Of a stretch of DNA of 64,000 nt, positions 33,577-41,769 are shown in pieces. Every line of letters starts with the position of its first letter. The stretch's first letter is position 1. Source of the DNA: JAMQPK01 sp035937795 (GTDB lineage Bacteria; Acidobacteriota; Vicinamibacteria; Vicinamibacterales; JAMQPK01); NCBI GenBank assembly GCA_035937795.1, contig DASZHO010000129.1, positions 1 to 64,000 of the forward strand. The letters run 5' to 3'. Under the pieces are notes generated by a model. It was not told where the DNA came from, ran no database searches, and saw only the letters and a program-made list of their open reading frames with translations. A program made the translations under genes and the position numbers.

Positions 33577-34386
33577 TCAGGTCGGTGCCCAGCCCTGATC
33601 CGAATGGTGGAATTTTCCAGCCCACGAGGCGACAAATCGCCCTTGCTCGGCGTCCCAGCTGTGCCGCTCAACCGTCACATCCGGTCTCTGGATCCGCAGC
33701 ACGTTGAACGTATTCGATTCACCGCGGCCGCGTGTCGACATGGTCCCCGCCTGGATGACGAGCGCCGAGTGCCCCTCGATTTTGTAGCGCTCGGCCGTGC
33801 GCCCGACGTGGCTGACGTGCAGATGGCCGGCGAGGAAGAGATCGGCGCCCACTTCGGCGAGCTTCGCCATCGCCATCTTCGCGTGTCCCACGAGATGCTC
33901 GGCGGCGACACCTTCCGGCACGTCGAATGGGTGATGGGTGACGACAATCTTGATGAGTCCGGCCGGCACGCGCCGGAGACGGTCGGCAGCCCGCATCACC
34001 TGCGCCTGGTTCAGCCTCCCCGCGCCTCTGGCGACGAACGCGCGCGCGGTGTTGAGCCCGACCAGGGCCATTTCCTCGTCCTGGAAAGTCGGCTCGAGAT
34101 CTTTTGAAATGAAGCGGCGATAGGACGCCAGCGGCGCCGTGAATCGCGCGGCGATGTTGTAAAGAGGGACATCGTGATTGCCTGGGACGACGAGCGTCCG
34201 AAAGGGCAGGGCATCGAGAAAGGCGCGTGCTTCCACAAACTGGCGGCGCAGTGCGCGCTGGGTGAAATCGCCCGAGACGGCCACCAGATCGGGCGCGGTT
34301 GAGCCAATAGCATGAATCAGCGGGGTGAGCAGCCTCCGATCGAGGCGGCCGAAGTGCAAGTCGGAGAGATGAACGATCGTGCGCAT
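33577..34386 (-). CDS. Calcineurin-like metallophosphoesterase
   Basis: 269 residues. Complete metallophosphoesterase signature: VHLSDLHFG (D-x-H), LVAVSGDFTQRA (GD), LVVPGNHDVP (GNHD), IVVTHHPFDVP (H) and FLAGHLHVSHVG (GHxH). Hydrolyses phosphomono- or diesters with two metal ions; the family includes cNMP phosphodiesterases and UDP-diacylglucosamine hydrolases. Its ATG overlaps the stop of the lipid kinase gene (TGATG). In this operon a role in removing phosphate from a lipid or polyketide intermediate is conceivable. Confidence 0.9.
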   Translation of the reverse strand: MRTIVHLSDLHFGRLDRRLLTPLIHAIGSTAPDLVAVSGDFTQRALRRQFVEARAFLDALPFRTLVVPGNHDVPLYNIAARFTAPLASYRRFISKDLEPTFQDEEMALVGLNTARAFVARGAGRLNQAQVMRAADRLRRVPAGLIKIVVTHHPFDVPEGVAAEHLVGHAKMAMAKLAEVGADLFLAGHLHVSHVGRTAERYKIEGHSALVIQAGTMSTRGRGESNTFNVLRIQRPDVTVERHSWDAEQGRFVASWAGKFHHSDQGWAPT

Positions 34387-35294
34387 CAGCTGTCTTCTGA
34401 AGCGGCCGCGACCTGAGCCGGCACGAAAACGTCGAGCGCGCCGGGCATGCTCCGGTAATGCAGCGGCGTCGCCATGATCGCCGCTTCGCCGTCGGTCGAG
34501 ACCGAGAGGTGGCGGTTTCCCGGGGTCTCAATCCAGAGTTCTCCCGCCGGAAATACTTGAAACGTGTTGCGCTGTCCGGTTCGGCCGAACAGCGCGGACA
34601 GCGCGAGTTTCGGCAGCTCGTGCGTCTTCACGCGCGGCGCCATGTATGCGAATAGCCGGCCGGCATCCAATCGGGCGCGCTCGCCCAGGTGAATGCCGGT
34701 CGCCTGATACTCGTTGTTGCCGACAAACACGAACGGTGTCCGCGCGACAAATCGCCGCCCGTCGATGTCCAGCCGCACGTTCACTTCCCGCGACCGCCGG
34801 AGGATCCTCGCCGTGGCCAGGACAAAGGCAGGCCACTTCCGATGCCCCTGCTTGCGCAGCGCGTCGCGCATTTCAACGATGTTTGGATAGACGCCGATCG
34901 ACGAGTTGTTCACGAAGATGCGATCGTTCACCCGTGCCGCGTCCACGCTGAGGGTGACGCCGGCTGCGACGGTCTTGACGGCCTGCGCGAGGTCGAGCGG
35001 AATGCGCAGGGCTTTGGCGAAATGATTCAACGTGCCGAGCGGCAGAACGCCGAACGGGATACCTCGTTCGGCGAGCGCGCCGGCCACCGTGCTGACGGTG
35101 CCGTCGCCGCCGCCCGCGACAACCGCCTCGGGTTTCGACCGCAACGTCTCGCGAACCGCCGCATCCACCTTGTCCGGCTTCAACGAAATGACGCGGGCCT
35201 CTCTGCCTTCCGAGCGGAACAGGTCGGCAATGTGGCGTTCCACGTCCGGCTGGTTGGCCGACCCGCTGGCGGAATTCAGAATGACGATGAGCAA
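34386..35294 (-). CDS. Diacylglycerol-kinase family lipid kinase
   Basis: 302 residues. LNSASGSANQPDV, VVAGGGDGTVSTVAGALAERG and GVLPLGTLNHFAKALRIP (GTxNxxA form of the second nucleotide motif), NNSSIGVYPNIVEMRD, and a C-terminal sandwich ending STDGEAAIMATPLHYR. This sequence differs from the kinase at 24564-25463 (TLNHF against SGNGF), so it is another subfamily. Third gene of the type III PKS operon; overlaps the FAD reductase gene by 19 bp. It may phosphorylate the lipid product made upstream. Confidence 0.9.
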   Translation of the reverse strand: MLIVILNSASGSANQPDVERHIADLFRSEGREARVISLKPDKVDAAVRETLRSKPEAVVAGGGDGTVSTVAGALAERGIPFGVLPLGTLNHFAKALRIPLDLAQAVKTVAAGVTLSVDAARVNDRIFVNNSSIGVYPNIVEMRDALRKQGHRKWPAFVLATARILRRSREVNVRLDIDGRRFVARTPFVFVGNNEYQATGIHLGERARLDAGRLFAYMAPRVKTHELPKLALSALFGRTGQRNTFQVFPAGELWIETPGNRHLSVSTDGEAAIMATPLHYRSMPGALDVFVPAQVAAASEDS

Positions 35295-36433
35295 ATCGGA
35301 GTCACCTTGCCGGCGGTGCGAGCTCCCTCGGTAAGAACGGCAGGAAACGCCTCGAGCAGAGGCAGAACCGTCCTAACCGCCAGGGGCCGCATCGCCCACT
35401 GCGCGATGGCCGCCGCCGCGTGAATACGTATGGAAAACATGCGCCGCCATTCGGAGCCGTACGCACGTTCGGTTCCGGCAAGGAGATGGCCCGCCAGCAG
35501 CCATCCCGACTGCATCGCCATGCTGATCCCTTCGGCGACTGCCGGGTGCGCTTCGCCCGCGGCGTTGCCCGCCAGGAAGATGCCGCCGCGGCGCGTCGCG
35601 CGAATGCCGGGGCGTATCGGCCCGGCCGAGCGCCACTCGTCCTCGATGACCGCGCCGTCGAGCGCGGCGCGCAGCCCCTCGCAGCTCGCTCGCATGTGGG
35701 CCAGGACCGCCTCGCCCGCGCTCGGCCCGCCCGCGCGGCGGATCCGCTGCAGCGCGTCGCGGCGGATGCAACAGGAGAGGCTGACGCGGCCCTGGTCGCT
35801 ATGTACCATACCGCCGTACCCGCCGGGAAAGGCGAGGAGCGGCATCAATCCCGGGGGCAAACGGCAGTTGAGGAAGTGCGCCTTGAAGCCGAAAAGATCC
35901 GAACCGCGCGCGGCGCGCCGCTGCGGCTGCGTCGGCAACTGGCCCGGTTCCCACGAGCCGTGCGCGGCGATCACGAACCTTGCGCGCAGATCGGTCGTCT
36001 GCCGCGTCTTCGCCGAGACGATCGTGCACCCGTCATCGCGAAGCGCAACGACGTTCCAGGGCTGCCAGATCTCGGCGCCTTCGGCGGCGGCCCGGTCCAG
36101 CAGCATGGTATCGAGGTGCTCGCGGCCGATCGCGCGCCCCCAGCCGTGCGCGTGACCTGCGAGCTGCGGCATCTCTGCGGTGATGCAGTGATTGGCTGCA
36201 AACAGACCTGCGCGACGCACCTCGGGGCCCGCGAGCTCCTCGAAAACAGACCGGACGCCGAGGTCGTGGAGCAACGGCAGATTGGTGGCCGACAGAAATT
36301 CGCCGCAGACCTTGCGCCGCGGGAACGCGACTCTCTCGACCAAGGCAACCGACCAGCCGGCCCGCGCCAGCAGCAGCGCGGCAGTTGAGCCGGCAGGGCC
36401 GCCGCCGATGACCAGGGCGTCGTATCCATGCAT
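35276..36433 (-). CDS. FAD-dependent oxidoreductase (geranylgeranyl-reductase/halogenase type)
   Basis: 385 residues. Rossmann FAD site ALVIGGGPAGSTAALLLARAG (residues about 5-25), second motif FPRRKVCGEFLSA (the CGE typical of the geranylgeranyl reductase and polyketide-hydroxylase-like group), GRAIGREHLDTMLLDRAAAEG, and the late FAD motif GGIFLAGNAAGEAHPAVAEGISMAM. It would reduce or hydroxylate the type III PKS product. A similar gene is often placed next to type III PKS genes in other bacteria. Lies 26 bp after the PKS gene. Confidence 0.88.
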   Translation of the reverse strand: MHGYDALVIGGGPAGSTAALLLARAGWSVALVERVAFPRRKVCGEFLSATNLPLLHDLGVRSVFEELAGPEVRRAGLFAANHCITAEMPQLAGHAHGWGRAIGREHLDTMLLDRAAAEGAEIWQPWNVVALRDDGCTIVSAKTRQTTDLRARFVIAAHGSWEPGQLPTQPQRRAARGSDLFGFKAHFLNCRLPPGLMPLLAFPGGYGGMVHSDQGRVSLSCCIRRDALQRIRRAGGPSAGEAVLAHMRASCEGLRAALDGAVIEDEWRSAGPIRPGIRATRRGGIFLAGNAAGEAHPAVAEGISMAMQSGWLLAGHLLAGTERAYGSEWRRMFSIRIHAAAAIAQWAMRPLAVRTVLPLLEAFPAVLTEGARTAGKVTPICSSSF

Positions 36434-36459
36434 GCGAGAGTCTCTCTGCCTTCAGTGCG

Positions 36460-37518
36460 TTAACTGACTTCGAGCAGGGCGCCGTGGCAGCTGAAGCCGG
36501 CGCCGAACGACGACATGTACCAGAGCCCTCCGGGCGCCTGTTCCTTCAGCGCTGCTTCGAGCACGAAATAGACGCACGGGCTGCTCACGTTCCCGTAGTC
36601 GTGCAGCACGGCGGCGCTCCAGCGCGTGTCGTGTTCGGTGATCCCGAGCCGATCCTGAACGGCTGCCAGAATTTCCCTGCCGCCGGCATGCAGAATCCAC
36701 GCATGGACGTCTGCGCGATCGGCCTCCGCGCCGGCCAGCACCTCGTTCATCACCGCCTCTACGTGTTTGCCCGCGAGCGCTGGCACCTGCGGCGACAGCA
36801 CATTGCGCAACATGCCGCCGCGCTTTTCAAACCGCAGCTCTTCGCGATCCTCGACACTCAAGAAGCTGCCGCCGGCCTTCCATTCGATCGTTCGTTCGCG
36901 CGGTCCTGGCTCGCCGGAGAGAATCGCCGCGCCGGCACCATCGCCGAACAGGCACGCGCTGATCAGCACACCGGCATCATCGTCCAGATACATCGCGGCG
37001 CTGCAGATCTCGACGCAGATCGAGAGAACGTGGCGCGCGCGCCGGCCGGCCACCAGCGCCTCGCCGGTCCGCATGTTCGGCAGCGCAGCGCCGCACCCCT
37101 GGCCGACCAGGTCGAGCGCCAGCACGTCGCGGTCCAGGCCGAGCAGTTCGCTGACGTAGCTGCTGAGCCCCGGGCAGAGATATCCGGTGCACGTGCTGAT
37201 GATCACCGCGTCGACGTCGCGCGACGTGACTCCCGCGCTTTCCATCGCGCGCTCGGCCGCCTGGGCCGCTACCGACGGCGCGTGCCTCGCGAACCGCGCA
37301 TCGAGCACGTCGGGGTTCATGGCGAACGCCTCGCTCAGATCGTCGAACGCGAGATAGCGGCTGCAGATCCCGTTGTTGCCGCGCAGCACCTTTCGCAGAA
37401 TCGCCTGAGAGCGCGAGCTCAGCCGGGGAAGATATCCGGAAGCCACCAGCGCGTCCCAGCATTCGGGCTGCGTATACCGATTGGGGGGAGTGGCCGTTCC
37501 GAGCCCGTTGATGAACAT
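36460..37518 (-). CDS. Type III polyketide synthase (chalcone/stilbene synthase family)
   Basis: 352 residues. Catalytic triad intact: Cys142 in VGQGCGAALPNM, His277 in WILHAGG and Asn310 in HDYGNVSSP. Homodimeric enzyme that condenses an acyl-CoA starter with malonyl-CoA units to pyrones, resorcinols or related rings in the cytosol. Start fits a TAGATT -10 box 6 nt upstream without ribosome-binding site. It heads a four-gene operon with an FAD reductase, lipid kinase and phosphoesterase; long-chain starters giving a membrane lipid are the inference from this context. Confidence 0.93.
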   Translation of the reverse strand: MFINGLGTATPPNRYTQPECWDALVASGYLPRLSSRSQAILRKVLRGNNGICSRYLAFDDLSEAFAMNPDVLDARFARHAPSVAAQAAERAMESAGVTSRDVDAVIISTCTGYLCPGLSSYVSELLGLDRDVLALDLVGQGCGAALPNMRTGEALVAGRRARHVLSICVEICSAAMYLDDDAGVLISACLFGDGAGAAILSGEPGPRERTIEWKAGGSFLSVEDREELRFEKRGGMLRNVLSPQVPALAGKHVEAVMNEVLAGAEADRADVHAWILHAGGREILAAVQDRLGITEHDTRWSAAVLHDYGNVSSPCVYFVLEAALKEQAPGGLWYMSSFGAGFSCHGALLEVS

Positions 37519-37559
37519 CCCTTAAATCTATCCGAGAACGCTGTGCTACTGTTCGCCTA
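37519..37559. promoter_or_regulatory. 41-bp divergent promoter region (PKS operon / murQ)
   Basis: Minus: TAGATT (37525-37530), 6 nt from the PKS ATG. Plus: TACTGT (37547-37552), 7 nt from the murQ ATG. There is no room for a conventional leader on either side, so both mRNAs should begin at or near the start codon. Confidence 0.45.
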
Positions 37560-38468
37560 ATGACGAGTCCGTCGAAGTGGCAGACGCTGCCGACCGAGGC
37601 GATCAATGAATCGACCTTGAATCTCGATACCCTGCCGATCGACGGCATCGTCGAGTTGATGGTCGAGGACAACCAGAGCGTGCTCGAGGCGGTGCGGCGC
37701 GAGAAACGCCAGATCGTGCGCGGAGTTGCCTTGCTGGTCGAGGCGGTGAAGAATCGCGGCCGGCTGATCTTTGTCGGCGCCGGCACCAGCGGCCGGCTCG
37801 GCGTGCTCGAGGCCGCGGAGATGCCGCCCACGTTCGGCATTTCGCGCGACGTGGTGCGGGCGATCATCGCCGGCGGCGACGAGGCTGTGCATCGCGCGAA
37901 GGAAGGCGTCGAAGACGACGAGCGGGCAGGGGCGAATGCGCTCGGGAAGCTGTCGCCCACGACAAAAGATGTAGTGATTGGCGTCTCGGCCAGCGGCGTC
38001 ACGCCGTTCGTGCGTGGCGCGCTGGCGCGCGCCGGGCGCGCGGGGTCGAAAATCGTGGCGGTGACGTGCGACCCGAAATCAGGAATGGGAGAATTGGCCG
38101 GCGTGCTGATCTCGCTGCGCGTCGGCCCGGAGGTGGTGGCCGGCTCGACGCGGTTGAAGGCCGGGACGGCGACCAAGATTGTGCTGAACATCCTGACGAC
38201 AGCCGCGATGGTGCGCGCCGGCAAGGTCTACGGAAACCTGATGGTCGACGTGCAGGCCAATTCCGACAAACTGCGCGATCGCGGCCGGCGCATCGTCAGT
38301 GCCGTGACGGGGCTTGATTCTGGCGAAGCCGATGCGCTGCTCCGGCGGGCGAAGGGCAGTGTGAAGATCGCGATCGTGATGCAGAAATCCCGCGTCAGCT
38401 ACGTCCGGGCCCGGGCGCGGCTGCGTGCGGCCGACGACTCCCTTCGACGAGCGATCGGGGAAGCCTAG
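37560..38468 (+). CDS. murQ: N-acetylmuramic acid 6-phosphate etherase
   Basis: 302 residues, normal family length. SIS domain with FVGAGTSGRLGVLEAAEMPPTFG (catalytic Glu in LEAAE), AGGDEAVHRAKEGVEDD, VIGVSASGVTPFV and GPEVVAGSTRLKAGTATKIVLN, the GSTR-x-K-A-G-TA hallmark. It cleaves the lactyl ether of MurNAc-6-P to GlcNAc-6-P and D-lactate, feeding nagA. Faces the nagB gene and overlaps it by 74 bp at the 3' ends. Confidence 0.96.
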   Translation: MTSPSKWQTLPTEAINESTLNLDTLPIDGIVELMVEDNQSVLEAVRREKRQIVRGVALLVEAVKNRGRLIFVGAGTSGRLGVLEAAEMPPTFGISRDVVRAIIAGGDEAVHRAKEGVEDDERAGANALGKLSPTTKDVVIGVSASGVTPFVRGALARAGRAGSKIVAVTCDPKSGMGELAGVLISLRVGPEVVAGSTRLKAGTATKIVLNILTTAAMVRAGKVYGNLMVDVQANSDKLRDRGRRIVSAVTGLDSGEADALLRRAKGSVKIAIVMQKSRVSYVRARARLRAADDSLRRAIGEA

Positions 38469-39186
38469 CCGACGCCTCGTCGTCGAGGATCACTTCCACT
38501 TCAGGGTGCAGCTGCAGGAACGACGCCGGTGTTGACGTCGAAATCGTTCCCGTGAACATCGATTCCAGGGCGCGCGCCTTCGTGCCGCCGGTCGCGACCA
38601 GCACGATGGCGCTGGCCTCGAGGATGGTCGCCATTCCCATCGACAGCGCCTCCCGCGGCACGGCGCTCACGTCGCCGCCGAAGAGCGAGGCGTTCGCGCG
38701 CCTGGTTCCCAGCGTCAGCCGCGCGCGATGCGTGCGGGCGTGGACGGCAGGCGATGGTTCGTTGAACCCGATGTGGCCGTTGGCGCCCACACCCAGCAGT
38801 TGAAGGTCGATGCCGCCGAGGCTGTCGATCAGCCGTTCATACCTGGCGCATTCCGCGTCGAGGTCGCGCGCGCTGCCGTCCAGAAAATGCACCTGCCCGG
38901 ACGGGATGTTGACGCGGCGGAACAGATGCTTTTGCATGAACGCGCAGAAGCTTCGCCGGTCTCCCGGCGAGAGGCCGGTGAATTCGTCGACGTTCAGCGT
39001 GTGGGTGCGCGAAAAGTCAGCGTCCCCGGCCTGGTGGAGTCGAACCAGTTCGTCGTAAATGCCCAGCGAAGTCCGTCCGGTCGCAAGCCCAAGCACGCTA
39101 TCCGGCTTCTCCCGCAATTGTTCGGAGACGAGCCAGGCAGCCGCTCTCGCGGCCTCGGCCGCCGATCCGTAGATGCGAAGCCTCAT
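38395..39186 (-). CDS. nagB: Glucosamine-6-phosphate deaminase
   Basis: 263 residues from the ATG at 39186 (overlapping the kinase stop, ATGA). LGLATGRTSLGIYDELVRLH (phosphate loop), THTLNVDEFTGL (catalytic Asp), LLGVGANGHIGFNEP (catalytic His) and the THRARLT block. Converts GlcN-6-P to fructose-6-P and ammonia. The C terminus, which is the allosteric lid in E. coli, reads RLPRSLVEGSRRPHAAA here and lies in the overlap with murQ, so it may be non-native extension. Confidence 0.93.
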   Translation of the reverse strand: MRLRIYGSAAEAARAAAWLVSEQLREKPDSVLGLATGRTSLGIYDELVRLHQAGDADFSRTHTLNVDEFTGLSPGDRRSFCAFMQKHLFRRVNIPSGQVHFLDGSARDLDAECARYERLIDSLGGIDLQLLGVGANGHIGFNEPSPAVHARTHRARLTLGTRRANASLFGGDVSAVPREALSMGMATILEASAIVLVATGGTKARALESMFTGTISTSTPASFLQLHPEVEVILDDEASARLPRSLVEGSRRPHAAAPGPGRS

Positions 39187-40130
39187 GTGGCGTTGGGCCG
39201 ATACACCGGCAAGTTCGCGCCGCCCCGCAGCTCGGCAATCGCGAGTTGGACAGCGCCGGACGCGGGGTCGGCTTCGAGTCGAACCGTCTTGCTCTGCGGC
39301 GCCAGCGACGGCAGCAGCAGCTTCAGCTGATCGCAGAGCCACGGCACGGCGTAGAACATTCCGCCGGCCAGCACGAACGAAAAGGCTTCAGCCGTCAGAT
39401 CCAATCGCGCCATCACCGCTGCTGCCGCCGTGATCAGCTCGTCGGCCGCGCGATTGAGAATGCCGGCCGCAACCAGGTCCCCTTCGTCGCGCGCCTGCTG
39501 GACGTAATGGGCGAGCCCGCCGATGGCAGCCGGGCTGAGATCTTCGTGGTAGACCTTCTGAATCAGCTCGGCCGCGCGCTCCGCGCCGAAATGCGCGAGC
39601 AGGTGCGGCGTAAGGCTCGTCGAGCGTCCACGCCCATCGGCGTGCCGGACAACCGCGCGCAGCGCGAACCGCCCGATCCAGTAGCCGCTGCCCTCGTCGC
39701 CGAGCACGTAACCCCAGCCTCCCGCGCGCGAGGCTTCCCCGCGAGCGTTCCGGCCGTACGCGATCGATCCGGTGCCTGCAACAATCACGATGCCCGGCTC
39801 GTGGCCGATGCCCGCCTGCAAGGCGATCAGCGCATCGTTTACCACGAGAATCCTGGCCTTGTAACCGATGCGCTTCATGATGCTGCGCACGACCGCTTCG
39901 TCAGCGGCCCGATCGACGCCCGCAATGCCCAGACAGATCGCAGAGGGGACCACGTGCGTGTCGGCCAGCGTTTTTTCCATCACCTGGTGCAGCACCTTTT
40001 CGAGCGCGAGCTCCCCGACGCCCTGCAGGTTGGCGCCTTCCTCGCGCGCGGACGCGACCACGCGGCCCTCGTCGTCGGCGAGCAGGCAGACCGTTTTCGT
40101 GCCGCCCACGTCGATGCCAAGAACGTGCAT
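39183..40130 (-). CDS. BadF/BadG-type N-acetylglucosamine kinase
   Basis: 315 residues. ASKHA ATPase fold: MHVLGIDVGGTKTVCLLAD (phosphate 1), SAICLGIAGVDRAADEAVV, LVVNDALIALQAG (phosphate 2), IVIVAGTGSIAYGRN and GGWGYVLGDEGSGYWIGRFAL, and FVLAGGMFYAV (adenosine motif). Phosphorylates GlcNAc (or GlcN) from cell-wall or chitin breakdown. Start at 40130 rather than 40190 because the fold begins there and a TAAAAT box lies 7 nt upstream. First gene of a kinase-nagB operon. Confidence 0.9.
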   Translation of the reverse strand: MHVLGIDVGGTKTVCLLADDEGRVVASAREEGANLQGVGELALEKVLHQVMEKTLADTHVVPSAICLGIAGVDRAADEAVVRSIMKRIGYKARILVVNDALIALQAGIGHEPGIVIVAGTGSIAYGRNARGEASRAGGWGYVLGDEGSGYWIGRFALRAVVRHADGRGRSTSLTPHLLAHFGAERAAELIQKVYHEDLSPAAIGGLAHYVQQARDEGDLVAAGILNRAADELITAAAAVMARLDLTAEAFSFVLAGGMFYAVPWLCDQLKLLLPSLAPQSKTVRLEADPASGAVQLAIAELRGGANLPVYRPNAT

Positions 40131-40140
40131 GATTGATATT

Positions 40141-40152
40141 TTACGTTGCAAT
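40141..40152. promoter_or_regulatory. Candidate amino-sugar operator, copy 1
   Basis: TTACGTTGCAAT, overlapping the minus-strand TAAAAT box (40138-40143) of the GlcNAc kinase operon. Identical to 41758-41769 before nagA. Flanked by atatt and aatat (40136-40140, 40150-40154), giving it partial dyad symmetry. Confidence 0.45.
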
Positions 40153-40322
40153 ATTCGTGCGCGTTGAAACGCCCGTTTTGGACGCAGCACCTGGCTGTGA
40201 GCGATGAGTCAATCGACGCGTCGTCACGATGTGTGCCTTTTAGAACAGGTTTTACATCGATAGCGACATAGTATCGGCTGACCGGGGTTGTGATTTCGGG
40301 TCCCAGGGAAAGGCGACAAGCC

Positions 40323-41213
40323 ATGAAACGCTATCTGACGGCGGCGGCATTTCTCGTAGCGTCCATCGCAGCTCCCGCTTTCGCGCAAGATCAATTCTTC
40401 GACTCGAACGGAGTCCGAATCAGATATGTCGAACGCGGGGCTGGTGAGCCGGTCGTCCTCGTCCATGGGTACACTCAAACCCTCGACTCCAACTGGATCG
40501 ACACCGGGGTCTTCGCAAATCTTGCCAAGGATCACCACGTCATCGCATTCGATCTTCGGGGTCATGGCAAGAGTGGGAAGCCACACGACCCTGCGGCATA
40601 TGGGCGCGAAATTGTGCAGGACGCGATCCGGTTGTTGGACCACCTGAAGATCCCCCAAGCGCATCTTGTCGGATACTCACTTGGAGCCTCTATCGTGGCC
40701 AAACTGCTGACCACGGATCCCAATCGCTTTCTGACAGCGACGTTGGGCGCCGGAAGCGGTTATCGGAATTGGACAGCCGAAGATGACAAGGTCACTGAAT
40801 CGTGGGCGGCGGAGCTTGAAACCGACGTTCCCTTCCGAAGGTTGGTGACAGGGATAACGCCAATCGATGAGCCAAAACGAACGGAAGAGGATATCCGGGC
40901 GCGATCAGGAGCACTTGCAGCGATAAATGACCTCAAGGCTCTAGCGGCATACAACAGAGGCGGGTTCCGCGAACTCGAAGCAAATGATGCGGAAGTTGCA
41001 GCCATCAAGGTGCCGGTTCTCGGTATCGTTGGGAGCGCCGACGGGAACCTTCGCGGGTTCAGAGAACTGCAAACGCTTCTGCCGTCGCTTAAATTGATTG
41101 TCATCGACGGTGCGACTCACGCCGGTGATCGTGCGGCAGCAAGACGACCCGAGTTCGTTGAGGCGATTCGGCAGTTTATCGACGCTCATCGTGCCAGCCC
41201 ACAACTTCGCTGA
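40323..41213 (+). CDS. Secreted alpha/beta hydrolase
   Basis: 296 residues. Signal peptide (RYLTAAAFLVASIAAPAFAQ), then an alpha/beta-hydrolase fold: VVLVHGYTQTLDSNW (oxyanion HG), VIAFDLRGHGKSGKP, HLVGYSLGASIVAKLL (nucleophile Ser in G-x-S-x-G) and late Asp/His in GIVGSADGN and VIDGATHAGD. Hydrolyses an ester, amide or similar bond outside the cytosol; substrate unknown. Codon use is slightly less GC-rich than in the flanking nag genes. Preceded by a 192-bp gap that also carries the kinase operator. Confidence 0.88.
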   Translation: MKRYLTAAAFLVASIAAPAFAQDQFFDSNGVRIRYVERGAGEPVVLVHGYTQTLDSNWIDTGVFANLAKDHHVIAFDLRGHGKSGKPHDPAAYGREIVQDAIRLLDHLKIPQAHLVGYSLGASIVAKLLTTDPNRFLTATLGAGSGYRNWTAEDDKVTESWAAELETDVPFRRLVTGITPIDEPKRTEEDIRARSGALAAINDLKALAAYNRGGFRELEANDAEVAAIKVPVLGIVGSADGNLRGFRELQTLLPSLKLIVIDGATHAGDRAAARRPEFVEAIRQFIDAHRASPQLR

Positions 41214-41224
41214 TACGCCTTCCA

Positions 41225-41252
41225 AGCTGACGGCTGATCGCTGACAGCTGAA
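41225..41252. repeat. Heptamer array, family B (GCTGAC), four units
   Basis: agctgac, ggctgat, cgctgac, agctgaa, just after the hydrolase stop (41213). Confidence 0.8.
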
Positions 41253-41286
41253 CGCAGGCATCCGACACATTTTCAAGTGTTCTTGG

Positions 41287-41589
41287 CTAGAGCTGGCCCA
41301 ACGCTGTGGATTGACGAAGCCTTCCAATCCTGTGCGCCAATAACGCGCTGAATACCAACGGTATGAAGAAGAGCGCAAACGCCAACGGACACCCGTTGCT
41401 GCCGTATTTCCGTGAAATGAACCAGAACACGGCAACCCAGGCGGCCAGCGCGACAGGCGCGGCATTCGCCGATCGCCATTGACGATCGACAACCGCCAGC
41501 ACAGCGAAGGGAGCGCCGGAAATCAGGCAATACTTCGCGAGCGACCACGTCACGTCGCTGATCTCGATCACGCGCGGGCCATGGATCAT
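41287..41589 (-). CDS. Possible small membrane protein, start uncertain
   Basis: 100 residues from an ATG at 41589, with two or three hydrophobic segments (LAKYCLISGAPFAVLAVV, AAPVALAAWVAVFWFI, GCPLAFALFFIPLVFSALLAH). The frame stays open upstream of the ATG and reads another hydrophobic segment (ILVVIYFIYLQGII) until a TAG, but has no start codon there, so this may be a 5'-truncated or decayed gene. No family recognised. Confidence 0.4.
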   Translation of the reverse strand: MIHGPRVIEISDVTWSLAKYCLISGAPFAVLAVVDRQWRSANAAPVALAAWVAVFWFISRKYGSNGCPLAFALFFIPLVFSALLAHRIGRLRQSTALGQL

Positions 41590-41757
41590 GCCCTCGATGA
41601 TGCCCTGCAGATAGATGAAGTAAATGACGACGAGAATGGGCGCGGCCGTCTAACGTCGTGTCACGCTGTAAAATGCCGTGCAGATCTGAAGCGCTGCGTC
41701 CCGATTCAATCGACCCCGAAATCGCGCGACGACGCAATTCTGGAAAACTGGATTAAG

Positions 41758-41769
41758 TTACGTTGCAAT
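41758..41769. promoter_or_regulatory. Candidate amino-sugar operator, copy 2
   Basis: TTACGTTGCAAT overlaps both the plus-strand TAAGTT box (41754-41759) and the nagA start codon (41768). A protein bound here would block transcription start. Confidence 0.45.

Noticed and set aside
34386..35294. NAD kinase
   Set aside because: GGGDGT also occurs in NAD kinases, but the N-terminal LNSASG and the C-terminal sandwich with STDGE fit DAGK-type lipid kinases.
37560..38224. Minus-strand frame that continues from the PKS region across murQ
   Set aside because: It reads Ala/Ser/Thr/Pro without domain and is antisense to murQ, which is complete.
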